Shown piece after piece: positions 8,193 through 16,102 of a DNA stretch of 55,821 nt. The stretch is from Verrucomicrobiaceae bacterium UBA1938. GTDB lineage: Bacteria; Verrucomicrobiota; Verrucomicrobiia; Verrucomicrobiales; Verrucomicrobiaceae. Within the stretch, counting starts at the first letter, position 1, and the number at the start of each line of letters is the position of its first letter. Where the stretch lies: the NCBI GenBank assembly GCA_002336895.1, contig DDFC01000039.1:26587-82407 (forward strand), given 5' to 3'. A program made the position numbers and the translations under genes. The notes beneath the pieces are model-generated. The model ran no database searches, was not told the origin of the DNA, and saw only the letters and a list, made by a program, of their open reading frames with translations.

Positions 8193-10214
8193 ATGCGCCA
8201 TCGCATGAAGCGGGATGTCTTGAAGCACCTTTACACGCTGGTGGAGCCGCATCGTGGCCGCTTCCTGCTGGTGGCTTTCATCACCCTTCTCAGCACCGGC
8301 GCCGGCCTGGTGGAGCCTCTCATCTACCGCGAGGCCATCAACGACATCGCCGGTCTCTTCGTCAAACACGCCAACGACAAGGCCAGGGCCGCAGCCGGTG
8401 AGGAACTGGAGACCAGTGATGATCCTGTGGAGGATTTTCTCCGTCAGAAAATCCGTTCCGCGCAGCACTCAACCACCCACCACCTTCCTGCGCCCACCAA
8501 AAAGACGCACGAGAAAAAACCGCACACCCAGGAGCATGTGGCTGAACGCACTCCCGGTGAGGCCGTTTACACTCTGCTCTATGCCGTGCTGCTCATGCTG
8601 GGCGTCAATGTCCTCAGCTACATCCTCTGGCTGTATGCTGAAAACAAAAAGGCGCAGCTCGACTGCGACATCGAGCAGGAGTTCATCCAGGGAGCCTTTG
8701 CCCATGTGCTGAAACTGCCGCTGGGATTCTTTGGCAAGCGTGCCCCGGCGGCCATCGCCAAGCAGATCGACCAGAGCGAGGAGGTCAGCGCCATTGTCGG
8801 CGCTTTCTCGCAGCAGATCCTGCCCGAGTTCATCAGCCTCTTCGGCATCATGGCCATCATGTTCTACCAGAACACCACGCTGGCCCTGATTTCCGTTTCT
8901 CTCATTCCCATCTACCTGGCCATCGCCTGGCGCTCCTCGCAGAAGCTCGAAACCGGACTCAACACCTACTACGAGCGCTGGGAGGACGTCAGCGCCCGCA
9001 TCAACACCGCGCTGGAGGGCATCAAAACCGTGAAGCTCAGCGGCGCGGAAACGCGCGAGGTGCAGGAATACCGCCGCATCTCCAGCGGCGCGTATGACAA
9101 CTATGTGGACCGCAGCAAGCTCTCCAACAAGTTCGCCTTCTGGGAGGGCGTGCTTAGCCACCTGGCCACCGCCATGGTCCTGGGCTGCGGCGGCTACCTG
9201 GCGCTCATCCACAAGCTCACCCCTGGAGATGTGGTCATGTTTGTCGCTTATCTCGACCGCCTCTACTCCCCCATCGACGAGTTGTGCAGCCTTTGGGTGA
9301 ACATGCAGCAGCACATCGCCTCCATCTCCCGCGCCTTCCGCCTGCTGGAAAACAAGAACGTGGAGAAGCCCGGTCTTCCGCTGCAGATCACGCACGGCAG
9401 GGTGGAGTTCAAAGACGTGTGCTTCTCCTATGTGGAAGATCGCCAGGTGCTCAGGTCCGTCTCCATGACCTTCGCCCCGGGCACGATCACCGCCATCGTG
9501 GGTGGCAGCGGCACCGGCAAAACCACGGCAGTGGACCTCCTGCTCAAGCTCTACTCACCGCAGCAGGGAGAGATCCTCATCGACGGCCAGCCGCTCAGCA
9601 TCCTGGACTCCTCCAGCGTGCGCGGCCACATCGGCATGGTGGCGGCAGACGGCGCCATCTTCCGCGGCACTCTTGCCTACAACCTGCGTTACAAGCGGCC
9701 TGACGCGACGGATTCGGAAGTGATGAAAGTGGTGGAACAGGCGGGACTGAAAAACCTCGTAGAGCGTCTGCCTGAGGGGCTGCAGACTCAGATAGGCCAG
9801 AACGGCATGGGACTCAGCGTGGGCGAGCGCCAGCGCGTGCAGATCGCCCGCGTGCTGCTCAGCCGCCCCAAGATCCTCGTGCTCGACGAAGCCACCGCCA
9901 ATCTGGACTACAACACCGAGGCGGAGATCCGCCATGCCATCCACCAGATGCGCAGCACCTGCACCATCATCATCATCGCCCACCGCTTCAGCATGGTGCA
10001 CAATGCCGACCACGTCTATGTGCTCGGCGGCGGCGGCATTCTGGAGCAGGGCACACCCGAGGATCTCATCGCCGCCGAAGGCTGGTTTGCCGCCTTTGCC
10101 CATGCCGTGGAGGAGGAAGAAGAGTCCGAAGAAGAAAGTGAGGAGGAAACTGAAGAAGAAGCCGGCGACGACGTTGAAGAAGAAACAGAAGAGGAGGAAG
10201 AATCCCAAGACTGA
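8193..10214 (+). CDS. ABC exporter (fused transmembrane and ATPase domains) with acidic C-terminal tail
   Basis: A 673-residue half-transporter of the MsbA/HlyB exporter type. The ATG at 8193 is preferred over an in-frame TTG at 8166. Transmembrane helices span ~20-370, interrupted after the first helix by a hydrophilic insertion of about 80 residues (KHANDKARAAAGEELE through HTQEHVAERT). The ATPase domain has Walker A GGSGTGKTT, the signature in the form LSVGERQR instead of LSGGQ, Walker B KILVLDEATANLD and the switch His in IIIAHRF. The last ~35 residues are almost all Glu, Asp and Ser, an unusual appendage. It is followed after 15 bp by a TPR membrane protein that may partner it. The substrate is unknown. 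Confidence 0.93.
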   Translation: MRHRMKRDVLKHLYTLVEPHRGRFLLVAFITLLSTGAGLVEPLIYREAINDIAGLFVKHANDKARAAAGEELETSDDPVEDFLRQKIRSAQHSTTHHLPAPTKKTHEKKPHTQEHVAERTPGEAVYTLLYAVLLMLGVNVLSYILWLYAENKKAQLDCDIEQEFIQGAFAHVLKLPLGFFGKRAPAAIAKQIDQSEEVSAIVGAFSQQILPEFISLFGIMAIMFYQNTTLALISVSLIPIYLAIAWRSSQKLETGLNTYYERWEDVSARINTALEGIKTVKLSGAETREVQEYRRISSGAYDNYVDRSKLSNKFAFWEGVLSHLATAMVLGCGGYLALIHKLTPGDVVMFVAYLDRLYSPIDELCSLWVNMQQHIASISRAFRLLENKNVEKPGLPLQITHGRVEFKDVCFSYVEDRQVLRSVSMTFAPGTITAIVGGSGTGKTTAVDLLLKLYSPQQGEILIDGQPLSILDSSSVRGHIGMVAADGAIFRGTLAYNLRYKRPDATDSEVMKVVEQAGLKNLVERLPEGLQTQIGQNGMGLSVGERQRVQIARVLLSRPKILVLDEATANLDYNTEAEIRHAIHQMRSTCTIIIIAHRFSMVHNADHVYVLGGGGILEQGTPEDLIAAEGWFAAFAHAVEEEEESEEESEEETEEEAGDDVEEETEEEEESQD

Positions 10215-10229
10215 AGGAGGCACACCATC

Positions 10230-10991
10230 ATGTCAGACCATCCTGTTTCACTGAGCAAAAAAGCCTGGCCTTACGTTGCCACGCTCAGCAGCGCCTCGGT
10301 CATGCTCCTGGCGTTTTTCATCCCCTCCATCCAGGACCAGTATGACCGCTATCAGTCGCGCAAGATCATCGGCAGGTATGTCACCCTAGGGGACGATTTC
10401 ATGGACGAGGAACGCTATGACATGGCTGAGAAGGCGTATGAAAAAGCGTTCGATCTCTCTCAGCAAAGCCGGCTGGAGATCGAGATGAAGCGGCTGAAGG
10501 CCCGCGTGCACCGCATGAGCCTCCTGGTGGAGTGGGGAGCCAAGCCGCCCGAAGATCTTGAGGAAGTGGATTTCCAGCTCCTGCTGCACCTGCAAAAGGG
10601 CACTGAGGACGCCAAAGAACGCAGCTTCACCCTCAACAGCTACGCCTCTTATCTGGCAGGCTCCAAGAAATACCCGGAAGCCGAAGCCGCACTGGCCGAG
10701 GCCCTGCGCATCGATCCCGCCAGCGCCATGTTTCATCTCAACCTCGGCAACCTGCAGGATCAGCGTGGTAAAAAAGACGAAGCGCTGAAATCCTACCTCA
10801 AGGCACGGGAACTCGATCCCAAAAGCCTGAACGTCCACTACAACCTCGGCCTGCTCTACGTCGAACTCGGCAAAAACCAGGAGGCCCGGCAGGAGTTTGA
10901 AGCCGCGCTGAAAATCGCACCGGATGACGCCGACACCCAGCAGCAGCTCAAACAGCTCGCCAGAAAGATGAACGAGATCCCGCCGCCTTGA
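10230..10991 (+). CDS. Membrane-anchored TPR protein
   Basis: A 253-residue protein with a good ribosome binding site (AAGGAGG ten bases before the ATG), rare in this window. One N-terminal helix (YVATLSSASVMLLAFFIPSI) anchors it; the rest is predicted periplasmic or cytoplasmic helical repeat. At least three TPR units are visible: MDEERYDMAEKAYEKAFDLS, KKYPEAEAALAEALRIDPAS with NLGNLQDQRGKKDEALKSY, and YNLGLLYVELGKNQEARQEF. TPRs mediate protein-protein contacts. The tight spacing after the ABC exporter suggests one transcription unit and perhaps a scaffold for that transporter. Confidence 0.88.
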   Translation: MSDHPVSLSKKAWPYVATLSSASVMLLAFFIPSIQDQYDRYQSRKIIGRYVTLGDDFMDEERYDMAEKAYEKAFDLSQQSRLEIEMKRLKARVHRMSLLVEWGAKPPEDLEEVDFQLLLHLQKGTEDAKERSFTLNSYASYLAGSKKYPEAEAALAEALRIDPASAMFHLNLGNLQDQRGKKDEALKSYLKARELDPKSLNVHYNLGLLYVELGKNQEARQEFEAALKIAPDDADTQQQLKQLARKMNEIPPP

Positions 10992-10996
10992 TCATC

Positions 10997-11926
10997 TCAC
11001 GTCGCAGCCACCCAGCGCTGCCACAGGCGCAGCAGCGGAGTCAGCACCACAAAGCCCAGCGCCAATCCCGGAGCCACTGAGGCCACAGCCAGGGCATCCA
11101 CCACGGCGATGCCGGCCAGCAGCCAGCCCACCGCCTGCCCGATGGCGGGCCCGCCCTTGCGCAGCGTCTGCGTGGCATAGGCCACCAGCATGGCAAACAC
11201 ACCCAGAACCACGATCTGAAGCGGGCTGCCTCCCGCCGAGGAGAAGCGCATGGCACAGACGATGGCCGGTGTGTAAAGCAGGGCAAAAGCCAGCAGCGAG
11301 GCCGGCACCGGCAGCTGTTCATTCTTGTGCTCAAGCCGCGCCGCCACCGTGATACCCACAATGTAGCAGCCCAGCGCCAGCGCAAAGGGCAGCACCAGCA
11401 TGGGCCCCGCTGGCAGAAAGCCTGTCTCATACCGCCACTCTGCGCCAAAGAACGTCAGCGCTCCCTTCTGGCTGGCCACAGTAAAAGGTGCCACAGCCGA
11501 TGCCGCCACCATGTACAGCAGCAGCCTGCACGCCCCCATGACAATGACCGAGCCCGCCCACCGTTTGTGGTAGAGATCATAAAACACAATGGCCCCCATC
11601 AGCAGGGCGGTGAGCTGCGGGTTGGCTCCATACCCCACCGCGATCACCGATCCCAAGAAAAGCATCACGCCGCCCACCACCCATGCTGTGCGCAACCCCA
11701 CCTGCCCGCTGGGAATCGGCCGCTCTTTGCGGTGCTCCGCATCAAACTTCGCATCCGCCGCATCATTCAGGATCATGCCGCCCGTGTAGAGCAGCGAGCC
11801 CGCGATGAGCAGCCACACCAGCCGCACATCCTGCAGCGGCCCTCCCGTCAGCAGCCACGCTGCAGTGACATTGGTCCAGACGGTCGGCAGATTGGAAATA
11901 CGGGCGAGATGAAGCCAGGGGCGCAT
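10997..11926 (-). CDS. UbiA-family prenyltransferase (EboC-like)
   Basis: A 309-residue integral membrane protein with about eight hydrophobic helices. The first aspartate-rich motif, NDAADAKFDAEHR, matches the NDxxDxxxD Mg/prenyl-diphosphate site of UbiA enzymes, followed by ERPIPSGQV as in the family. The second motif is less clear: YDLYHKRW takes the place of the usual second Asp cluster. The opening PWLHLARISNLPTVWTNVTAA resembles the EboC subgroup and SCO1/UbiA homologues of PVC bacteria. It converges on the TPR gene with 5 bp between stops and lies downstream of opcA on the same strand. Its aromatic acceptor is unknown. Confidence 0.88.
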   Translation of the reverse strand: MRPWLHLARISNLPTVWTNVTAAWLLTGGPLQDVRLVWLLIAGSLLYTGGMILNDAADAKFDAEHRKERPIPSGQVGLRTAWVVGGVMLFLGSVIAVGYGANPQLTALLMGAIVFYDLYHKRWAGSVIVMGACRLLLYMVAASAVAPFTVASQKGALTFFGAEWRYETGFLPAGPMLVLPFALALGCYIVGITVAARLEHKNEQLPVPASLLAFALLYTPAIVCAMRFSSAGGSPLQIVVLGVFAMLVAYATQTLRKGGPAIGQAVGWLLAGIAVVDALAVASVAPGLALGFVVLTPLLRLWQRWVAAT

Positions 11927-11965
11927 CCCGTCAGTCTTCCGGCGCCCTGAGCCGGTGTCGAACGG

Positions 11966-12961
11966 TTATTTCAGCATGCTGCGCACATACGGCAGCATGG
12001 AGGAGTACAGTGTGCTGCCGTGAAAGCGGGAGAGCAGTTCCGTCACCAGTTCGGCATCGGTGTCCACATCGGCGGGCAGCAGTTCTTCACGCGTCTGCTC
12101 GCCGCAGGTGGAGCTCACCTTCACAAAGCAGGACTCGCACTCGCGCCGCACTTCGCCGCGCACGCCCGGGCCTTCCAGCACCAGCCCTTGCAGCGCCGGG
12201 CCGGTTTCTTTCTCGATCAGTTCCAGCTTCAGCTCGCTTTTCAGCCGCTGATTGATCCATGCCGCCAGCAGCAGCGCCGCTGTACGCTGCCCCTTCAGGT
12301 GCGTGATGCGGATGGTCTGCAGCTTGGAGAGATTGTGGCAGGCCGTGGCATCCTGAAAGCAGGTGGCCAGCGCCGTGCGCATGAAGTGGGAGCGCGTCCA
12401 GGCCAGATCACGCACATCAAAGCCCCCGGTCTCGGAGTTCAGCGCCGCCAGCAGTGCATCAAACTGCCGCGCTGGATCCTCCCAGCGTGAGCTGTCGATG
12501 ATCACCGTGTCGATGCGGCTGTAAAAATGCTCCTCAAAGTTCTTCGTCATGTCCGCCTGCCACCACACGACGAGCGGCAGATCCGAGTCCAGATTGGCAA
12601 AGACGATGTTCTGCACCTGCGTGGCGTCTCCGCCTTCCAGCACAAAGCTGATCTGCTCGCTGCACACCACCTGCTTGCCCTGGTAGGGGCGGCACAGCGC
12701 CTGGATCCAGGCCCGCGCACGCGGCGGCTGGCTTTCCGGCAGCGAGAGGATGAGCAGCGCCCGGCAGGCATGCTGCGCAGCCACATGGTCCAGCAGTTCA
12801 TTGTCCGCCATCAGTTGGCAACTGTCCTCGGTGTAGATGGCCAGATTGGTGATGGAGGCACGCGTTTTGGCCTCATCCCCCTCCCAGAGCTGCTTGAGCG
12901 CACGGTCAATCCGTGAGATGGGCGTTTCGAGCCCCAGTCGGTCGAGTTCGATGTCGTTCAT
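11966..12961 (-). CDS. opcA: OpcA-like glucose-6-phosphate dehydrogenase assembly/effector protein
   Basis: A 331-residue protein recognised as OpcA from its partnership with zwf and from segments such as ASITNLAIYTED, AQHACRALLIL, LPLVVWWQADM and VIIDSSRWEDPARQFDAL. In cyanobacteria OpcA is an allosteric activator that assembles G6PDH and mediates its redox control; in other phyla it accompanies zwf. I prefer the ATG at 12961 (MNDIELDRLGLET); an upstream in-frame start at 12976 adds five residues. The gene is on the same strand as zwf but separated from it by a toxin-antitoxin pair. Three Cys lie in the C-terminal third (ECESCF, TCGEQ). Confidence 0.85.
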   Translation of the reverse strand: MNDIELDRLGLETPISRIDRALKQLWEGDEAKTRASITNLAIYTEDSCQLMADNELLDHVAAQHACRALLILSLPESQPPRARAWIQALCRPYQGKQVVCSEQISFVLEGGDATQVQNIVFANLDSDLPLVVWWQADMTKNFEEHFYSRIDTVIIDSSRWEDPARQFDALLAALNSETGGFDVRDLAWTRSHFMRTALATCFQDATACHNLSKLQTIRITHLKGQRTAALLLAAWINQRLKSELKLELIEKETGPALQGLVLEGPGVRGEVRRECESCFVKVSSTCGEQTREELLPADVDTDAELVTELLSRFHGSTLYSSMLPYVRSMLK

Positions 12962-12988
12962 GGCTGCGGAAGGCATATGAGTGAATGG

Positions 12989-13291
12989 TCAGGATTTTTT
13001 GACCGCGCGTTTAATCCAGCGCGGATCACGGCGGCAGTCGAGGATGCGCAGGACCGCAACGTCGCCGCTGGGCTCCATGCGATAATAAATGGCATACGGA
13101 AAAGTGCTGCAGATGAGACGGTGTCGGCCATGAACCAAGCGGTGGATACCGGCGGTGCTTTCGAGTGCTTCAAGTTCCTGCAGCATGGAGCCCTCAAAGT
13201 AATCGCCGAGTCCGTCCTCTTCCTGGTCTTCATAAAAACGCCGCCCTTCGATCAGATCTCCAATAGCGCTTTCGGAGAGGATTACGCGCAT
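12989..13291 (-). CDS. ParE/RelE-superfamily toxin
   Basis: A 100-residue basic protein of the ParE/RelE fold: an N-terminal helical pair (ESAIGDLIEGRRFYEDQ), LEALESTAGIHRLVHGRHRLICSTFPYAIYYRM in the strand region and a VAVLRILDCRRDPRWI end, where ParE proteins carry I-x-x-I-x-H-x-R-R-D-P. The customary His is Asp-Cys here. It would act as a gyrase poison or ribosome-dependent nuclease; the subfamily cannot be settled. Its ATG lies ten bases inside the antitoxin gene, the usual toxin-antitoxin overlap. It sits between zwf and opcA, all on the minus strand. Confidence 0.85.
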   Translation of the reverse strand: MRVILSESAIGDLIEGRRFYEDQEEDGLGDYFEGSMLQELEALESTAGIHRLVHGRHRLICSTFPYAIYYRMEPSGDVAVLRILDCRRDPRWIKRAVKKS

Positions 13292-13506
13292 TGCTTCAGG
13301 CCACCCAGACGGCGTTTGACCTCCTCCAGGGAGACAAACTGCTCTTCACCAGCAGCCAGTCTCCGTTCCGTTTCCTCCAGAAGCTCCAGGTGCCATGAGG
13401 GCGGCGGCTTGTCGTCGGTGACGGGAAACAGATCGTTTTCCAGATCCATGAGCGCCCGCAGCTTTTCACCACGGCTCATTTGGTCGAGAGGTAGCAGGGT
13501 GCTCAT
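13282..13506 (-). CDS. Addiction-module antitoxin (PF09720-like)
   Basis: A 74-residue acidic protein typical of the short antitoxins paired with ParE/RelE toxins: an N-terminal MSRGEKLRALMDLENDLF helix, a PPPSWHLELLEETERRLAAGE segment and a C-terminal FVSLEEVKRRL, closely matching the family pattern P-x-W-H-x-x-x-L-x-x-R-x-x-x-x-x-x-G. It neutralises the toxin encoded downstream, whose start it overlaps. It begins 39 bp after the zwf stop codon, so the pair may be transcribed with zwf. No distinct operator was seen. Confidence 0.85.
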   Translation of the reverse strand: MSTLLPLDQMSRGEKLRALMDLENDLFPVTDDKPPPSWHLELLEETERRLAAGEEQFVSLEEVKRRLGGLKQCA

Positions 13507-13545
13507 GGGTTCAGTGTGCTTCAGAGAGTGCGAAATGACAAGGCA

Positions 13546-15087
13546 TCAAAGCAGCCGCCACTCGCGGCCGTCGGCGCGCAGCAGATCATCCGCAGCTTTC
13601 GGCCCCCAGCTTCCAGCGGGGTATTCGTGCATCGTCGGCGGCGTGTCGCTCTTGTGCCAGGCCTTCTCGATTTCGTCGATGAACTTCCAGGCGTTCTCCA
13701 CCTCGTCACGACGGGCAAAGAGGGTGGCGTCTCCGGCCACGGCGTCCAGCAGCAGGCGCTCATAGGCCTCGGGGCTGGCCTTGCCAAAGCTGGAGGAGTA
13801 ACGGAAGTCCATCTTCACCTGCTGCATTCTCATGGCCTGCCCTGGCTGCTTGCAGAGAATGCGCAGCGCGATGCCCTCATCCGGCTGAATGCGGATGACG
13901 AGGGTGTTTTCGCTGTTCTTGAGCATGCCTGCGGTGGCAAAGGGCACCTGCGGCGGCCTCTTGAAATGCACGCTGATCTCCGTGGCCTTCTTCGGCAGTT
14001 GCTTGCCCACACGGATGTAGAAGGGCACGCCCTGCCAGCGCCAGGTGTCGATCATCAGCCGCAGCGCCACGTAGGGCTCGGTCTGAGATTCGGGATTCAC
14101 ACGATCTTCCTGACGGTAGCCCACGCGGGCCACGCCGTTCACGCTGCCCGCAGTGTATTGTGCACGCACCACGTTCTTGCCCACGGCCTCAGGTCCCACC
14201 AGGGGGCGCAGGGCACGGATCACCTTCACCTTCTCATCGCGCACGCTGTCCGCGCTGAGATCGGTCGGTGGCTCCATGGCCACCAGAGTCAGGAGCTGGA
14301 AGAGATGGTTCTGCACCATGTCGCGCAGCGCACCGGCGGTGTCGTAGTAGCCGCCGCGTCCGCCTTCCATGCCGAGGTTTTCGGCGCAGGTGATCTGCAC
14401 ATGGTCGATGTAGCGGCTGTTCCAGTTGGGCTCAAAGATGGAGTTGGCAAAGCGCAGCACCATGATGTTCTGCGCGGTCTCCTTGCCCAGATAGTGGTCG
14501 ATTCGGTAGGTGTCCTTTTCCGCAAAGGTGGCGGCCACCACGGAGTTCAGGCTCTGAGCGGAGGCCAGGTCTTTGCCAAAGGGCTTCTCACACACCACGC
14601 GGGCCCATTTGCCCCCCTTCCCCTCGTTCAGTCCCGCAGCGCGGATCATCTCCAGGATGGGCTTGAAGGCCTCAGGCGCAGCAGCGAGGTAAAAGAGGCG
14701 GTTGGCAGGCGCGCCGCGCTCTTCATCAAACTGGTCCAGCAGGCGGCCCAGGGACTTGTAGCCCTCCAGGTCCTCAAACTCGCTGCGGTGATAGTGAATG
14801 CTCTGGGAAAAGCTCTTCCACAGTTCGTCGTTGTGGCCCTGGCGGCTGTTCTGCCGGTTGCCGGTTTCCAGTTCAGAGCGGAAGACTTCGTCCGTCTTGT
14901 CGCGGCGCGCAAAGCCCACCACCTTGAACTGCGGCGGCAGGTCTCCCTCGGCGGCGATGTTGTAAAAGGCGGGGATCAGCTTGCGGTGCGTGAGGTCGCC
15001 TGTGGCGCCAAAGATCACCACAGTGCAGGGTTCCGCACGGTGGCGCGAGAGCAGCGTTTCTTGAAAGGGGTTTTCCAGTTCGGACAT
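13546..15087 (-). CDS. zwf: Glucose-6-phosphate 1-dehydrogenase
   Basis: A 513-residue G6PDH, first enzyme of the oxidative pentose phosphate pathway (glucose-6-phosphate plus NADP+ to 6-phosphogluconolactone). The coenzyme motif VVIFGATGDLTHRKLIP is near residue 25, the substrate and catalytic motif YRIDHYLGKE in the middle, and a KAVRVLRFAN-equivalent reads NIMVLRFANSIFEPNWN. Full length. I chose the ATG at 15087 (MSELENPFQETLL); the longer frame upstream is not conserved-looking. The neighbouring opcA supports the call. The divergent sigma factor gene starts about 260 bp away. Confidence 0.97.
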   Translation of the reverse strand: MSELENPFQETLLSRHRAEPCTVVIFGATGDLTHRKLIPAFYNIAAEGDLPPQFKVVGFARRDKTDEVFRSELETGNRQNSRQGHNDELWKSFSQSIHYHRSEFEDLEGYKSLGRLLDQFDEERGAPANRLFYLAAAPEAFKPILEMIRAAGLNEGKGGKWARVVCEKPFGKDLASAQSLNSVVAATFAEKDTYRIDHYLGKETAQNIMVLRFANSIFEPNWNSRYIDHVQITCAENLGMEGGRGGYYDTAGALRDMVQNHLFQLLTLVAMEPPTDLSADSVRDEKVKVIRALRPLVGPEAVGKNVVRAQYTAGSVNGVARVGYRQEDRVNPESQTEPYVALRLMIDTWRWQGVPFYIRVGKQLPKKATEISVHFKRPPQVPFATAGMLKNSENTLVIRIQPDEGIALRILCKQPGQAMRMQQVKMDFRYSSSFGKASPEAYERLLLDAVAGDATLFARRDEVENAWKFIDEIEKAWHKSDTPPTMHEYPAGSWGPKAADDLLRADGREWRLL

Positions 15088-15192
15088 GGCTTCTGTTGAG
15101 CAAAGACTACGCCACAAACGCGTCGTCGGACTGCCAGACTAACCCACCCCCCCGCGATGGCAACTGACGATGCCGACCCACGCCTCCGAAGT

Positions 15193-15230
15193 CCATGAAA
15201 TGACTTCATGAATGTCATGAATCTCATGGC
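15193..15230. promoter_or_regulatory. Clustered ATGA-type repeats upstream of zwf
   Basis: Within 38 bp of the zwf/sigma-factor intergenic region, TCATGAAT or a close relative occurs repeatedly (CCATGAAATGA, TTCATGAATG, TCATGAATC, TCATGG). It forms overlapping inverted and direct repeats about 10 bp apart, about one helical turn. This looks like a possible operator, but no regulator is identified. Confidence 0.35.
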
Positions 15231-15308
15231 GGCCTTCAAAGGCCCACCCCCGCAAAAAATAAGCGTCTCTTTCGCCGTTTTTCTCTACATAACCTGAGTT
15301 CCAAAGGT

Positions 15309-15337
15309 TTGACAGCATGGTTCATCCGTAGAGAATC
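15309..15337 (+). promoter_or_regulatory. Possible sigma-70 -35 box before the sigma factor gene
   Basis: A perfect TTGACA at 15309-15314 lies 34 bp before the preferred ATG (15348). The matching -10 region is weak (AGAATC at 17-bp spacing). Confidence 0.3.
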
Positions 15338-15347
15338 AAACCCCATA

Positions 15348-16028
15348 ATGAGCAAACCGGCACCAGAACCAGACATTCCGATTCCGGAGGACGTGAAGAA
15401 AGACAAAGGCTTGTGGGAGAAAACCCGCAAAAGCCTCATCGAACGTCTCAACAACTGGGAGGACCAAAAGACCTGGAACGAGTTTTATCAGACCTACTGG
15501 CGCCTCATCTTCAGCGTGGGCACCAAGGCGGGCCTCACCCGTGAGGAGGCTTTTGATGTGGTGCAGGAGACCGTCATCGCCATCGCCCGCCAGGTGCAGA
15601 AGGGGCAGTACGACCCCCGCGCCGGCTCCTTCAAAGCCTGGCTCCTGCAAATGACGCGCTGGCGCATTCTCGATGTCTTCCGCGCCCGCAAGCGCCAGCC
15701 CTCCCTGGCCGATCAGGGAAATGCAGACACTGAAGACACCAGCGGACAGGTCATCGACCGCCTTTCCCAGGACAAGGACAACCTGCTGGAAAACATCTGG
15801 GACCGCGAGTGGCGGGACAACATCACCGCCGCAGCTTTGGAACGTGTGAAGGCCAAGGTCTCCCCCCGTCAGTTTCAGATTTTCGACTGCTACGTGATGA
15901 AGGGCTGGGGGGTGAAAAAGACCTCCGAAGCACTCGGAATCAACGCCGCACAGGTCTATCTGGCCAAACACCGCGTAGGTGCCTTGGTAAAGAAAGAAGT
16001 GCAGGCGCTTGAGAATACGATGCTTTAG
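15348..16028 (+). CDS. RNA polymerase sigma factor, ECF-like, linked to a Ser/Thr kinase
   Basis: A 226-residue alternative sigma factor. Region 2 is visible as WRLIFSVGTKAGLTREEAFDVVQETVIAIARQ with KAWLLQMTRWRILDVFRARKR (2.3/2.4). Region 4 is VSPRQFQIFDCYVMKGWGVKKTSEALGINAAQVYLAKHRV, with VKKTSEALG as the HTH. The core resembles the sigma factors of Planctomycetes and Verrucomicrobia encoded beside protein kinases. The ATG at 15348 (MSKPAPEPDIPIPED) is preferred; upstream residues of the open frame contain the putative -35 box. A kinase gene follows after 75 bp on the same strand, so kinase-controlled sigma activity is plausible (inference). Confidence 0.88.
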   Translation: MSKPAPEPDIPIPEDVKKDKGLWEKTRKSLIERLNNWEDQKTWNEFYQTYWRLIFSVGTKAGLTREEAFDVVQETVIAIARQVQKGQYDPRAGSFKAWLLQMTRWRILDVFRARKRQPSLADQGNADTEDTSGQVIDRLSQDKDNLLENIWDREWRDNITAAALERVKAKVSPRQFQIFDCYVMKGWGVKKTSEALGINAAQVYLAKHRVGALVKKEVQALENTML

Positions 16029-16102
16029 TGGGAGAGTTCCGGGCGCTGGATGGCTTTGCCCCATCCAGGACCTGACGCCCAACCTCCTTCCACGCCAGCC
16101 TC

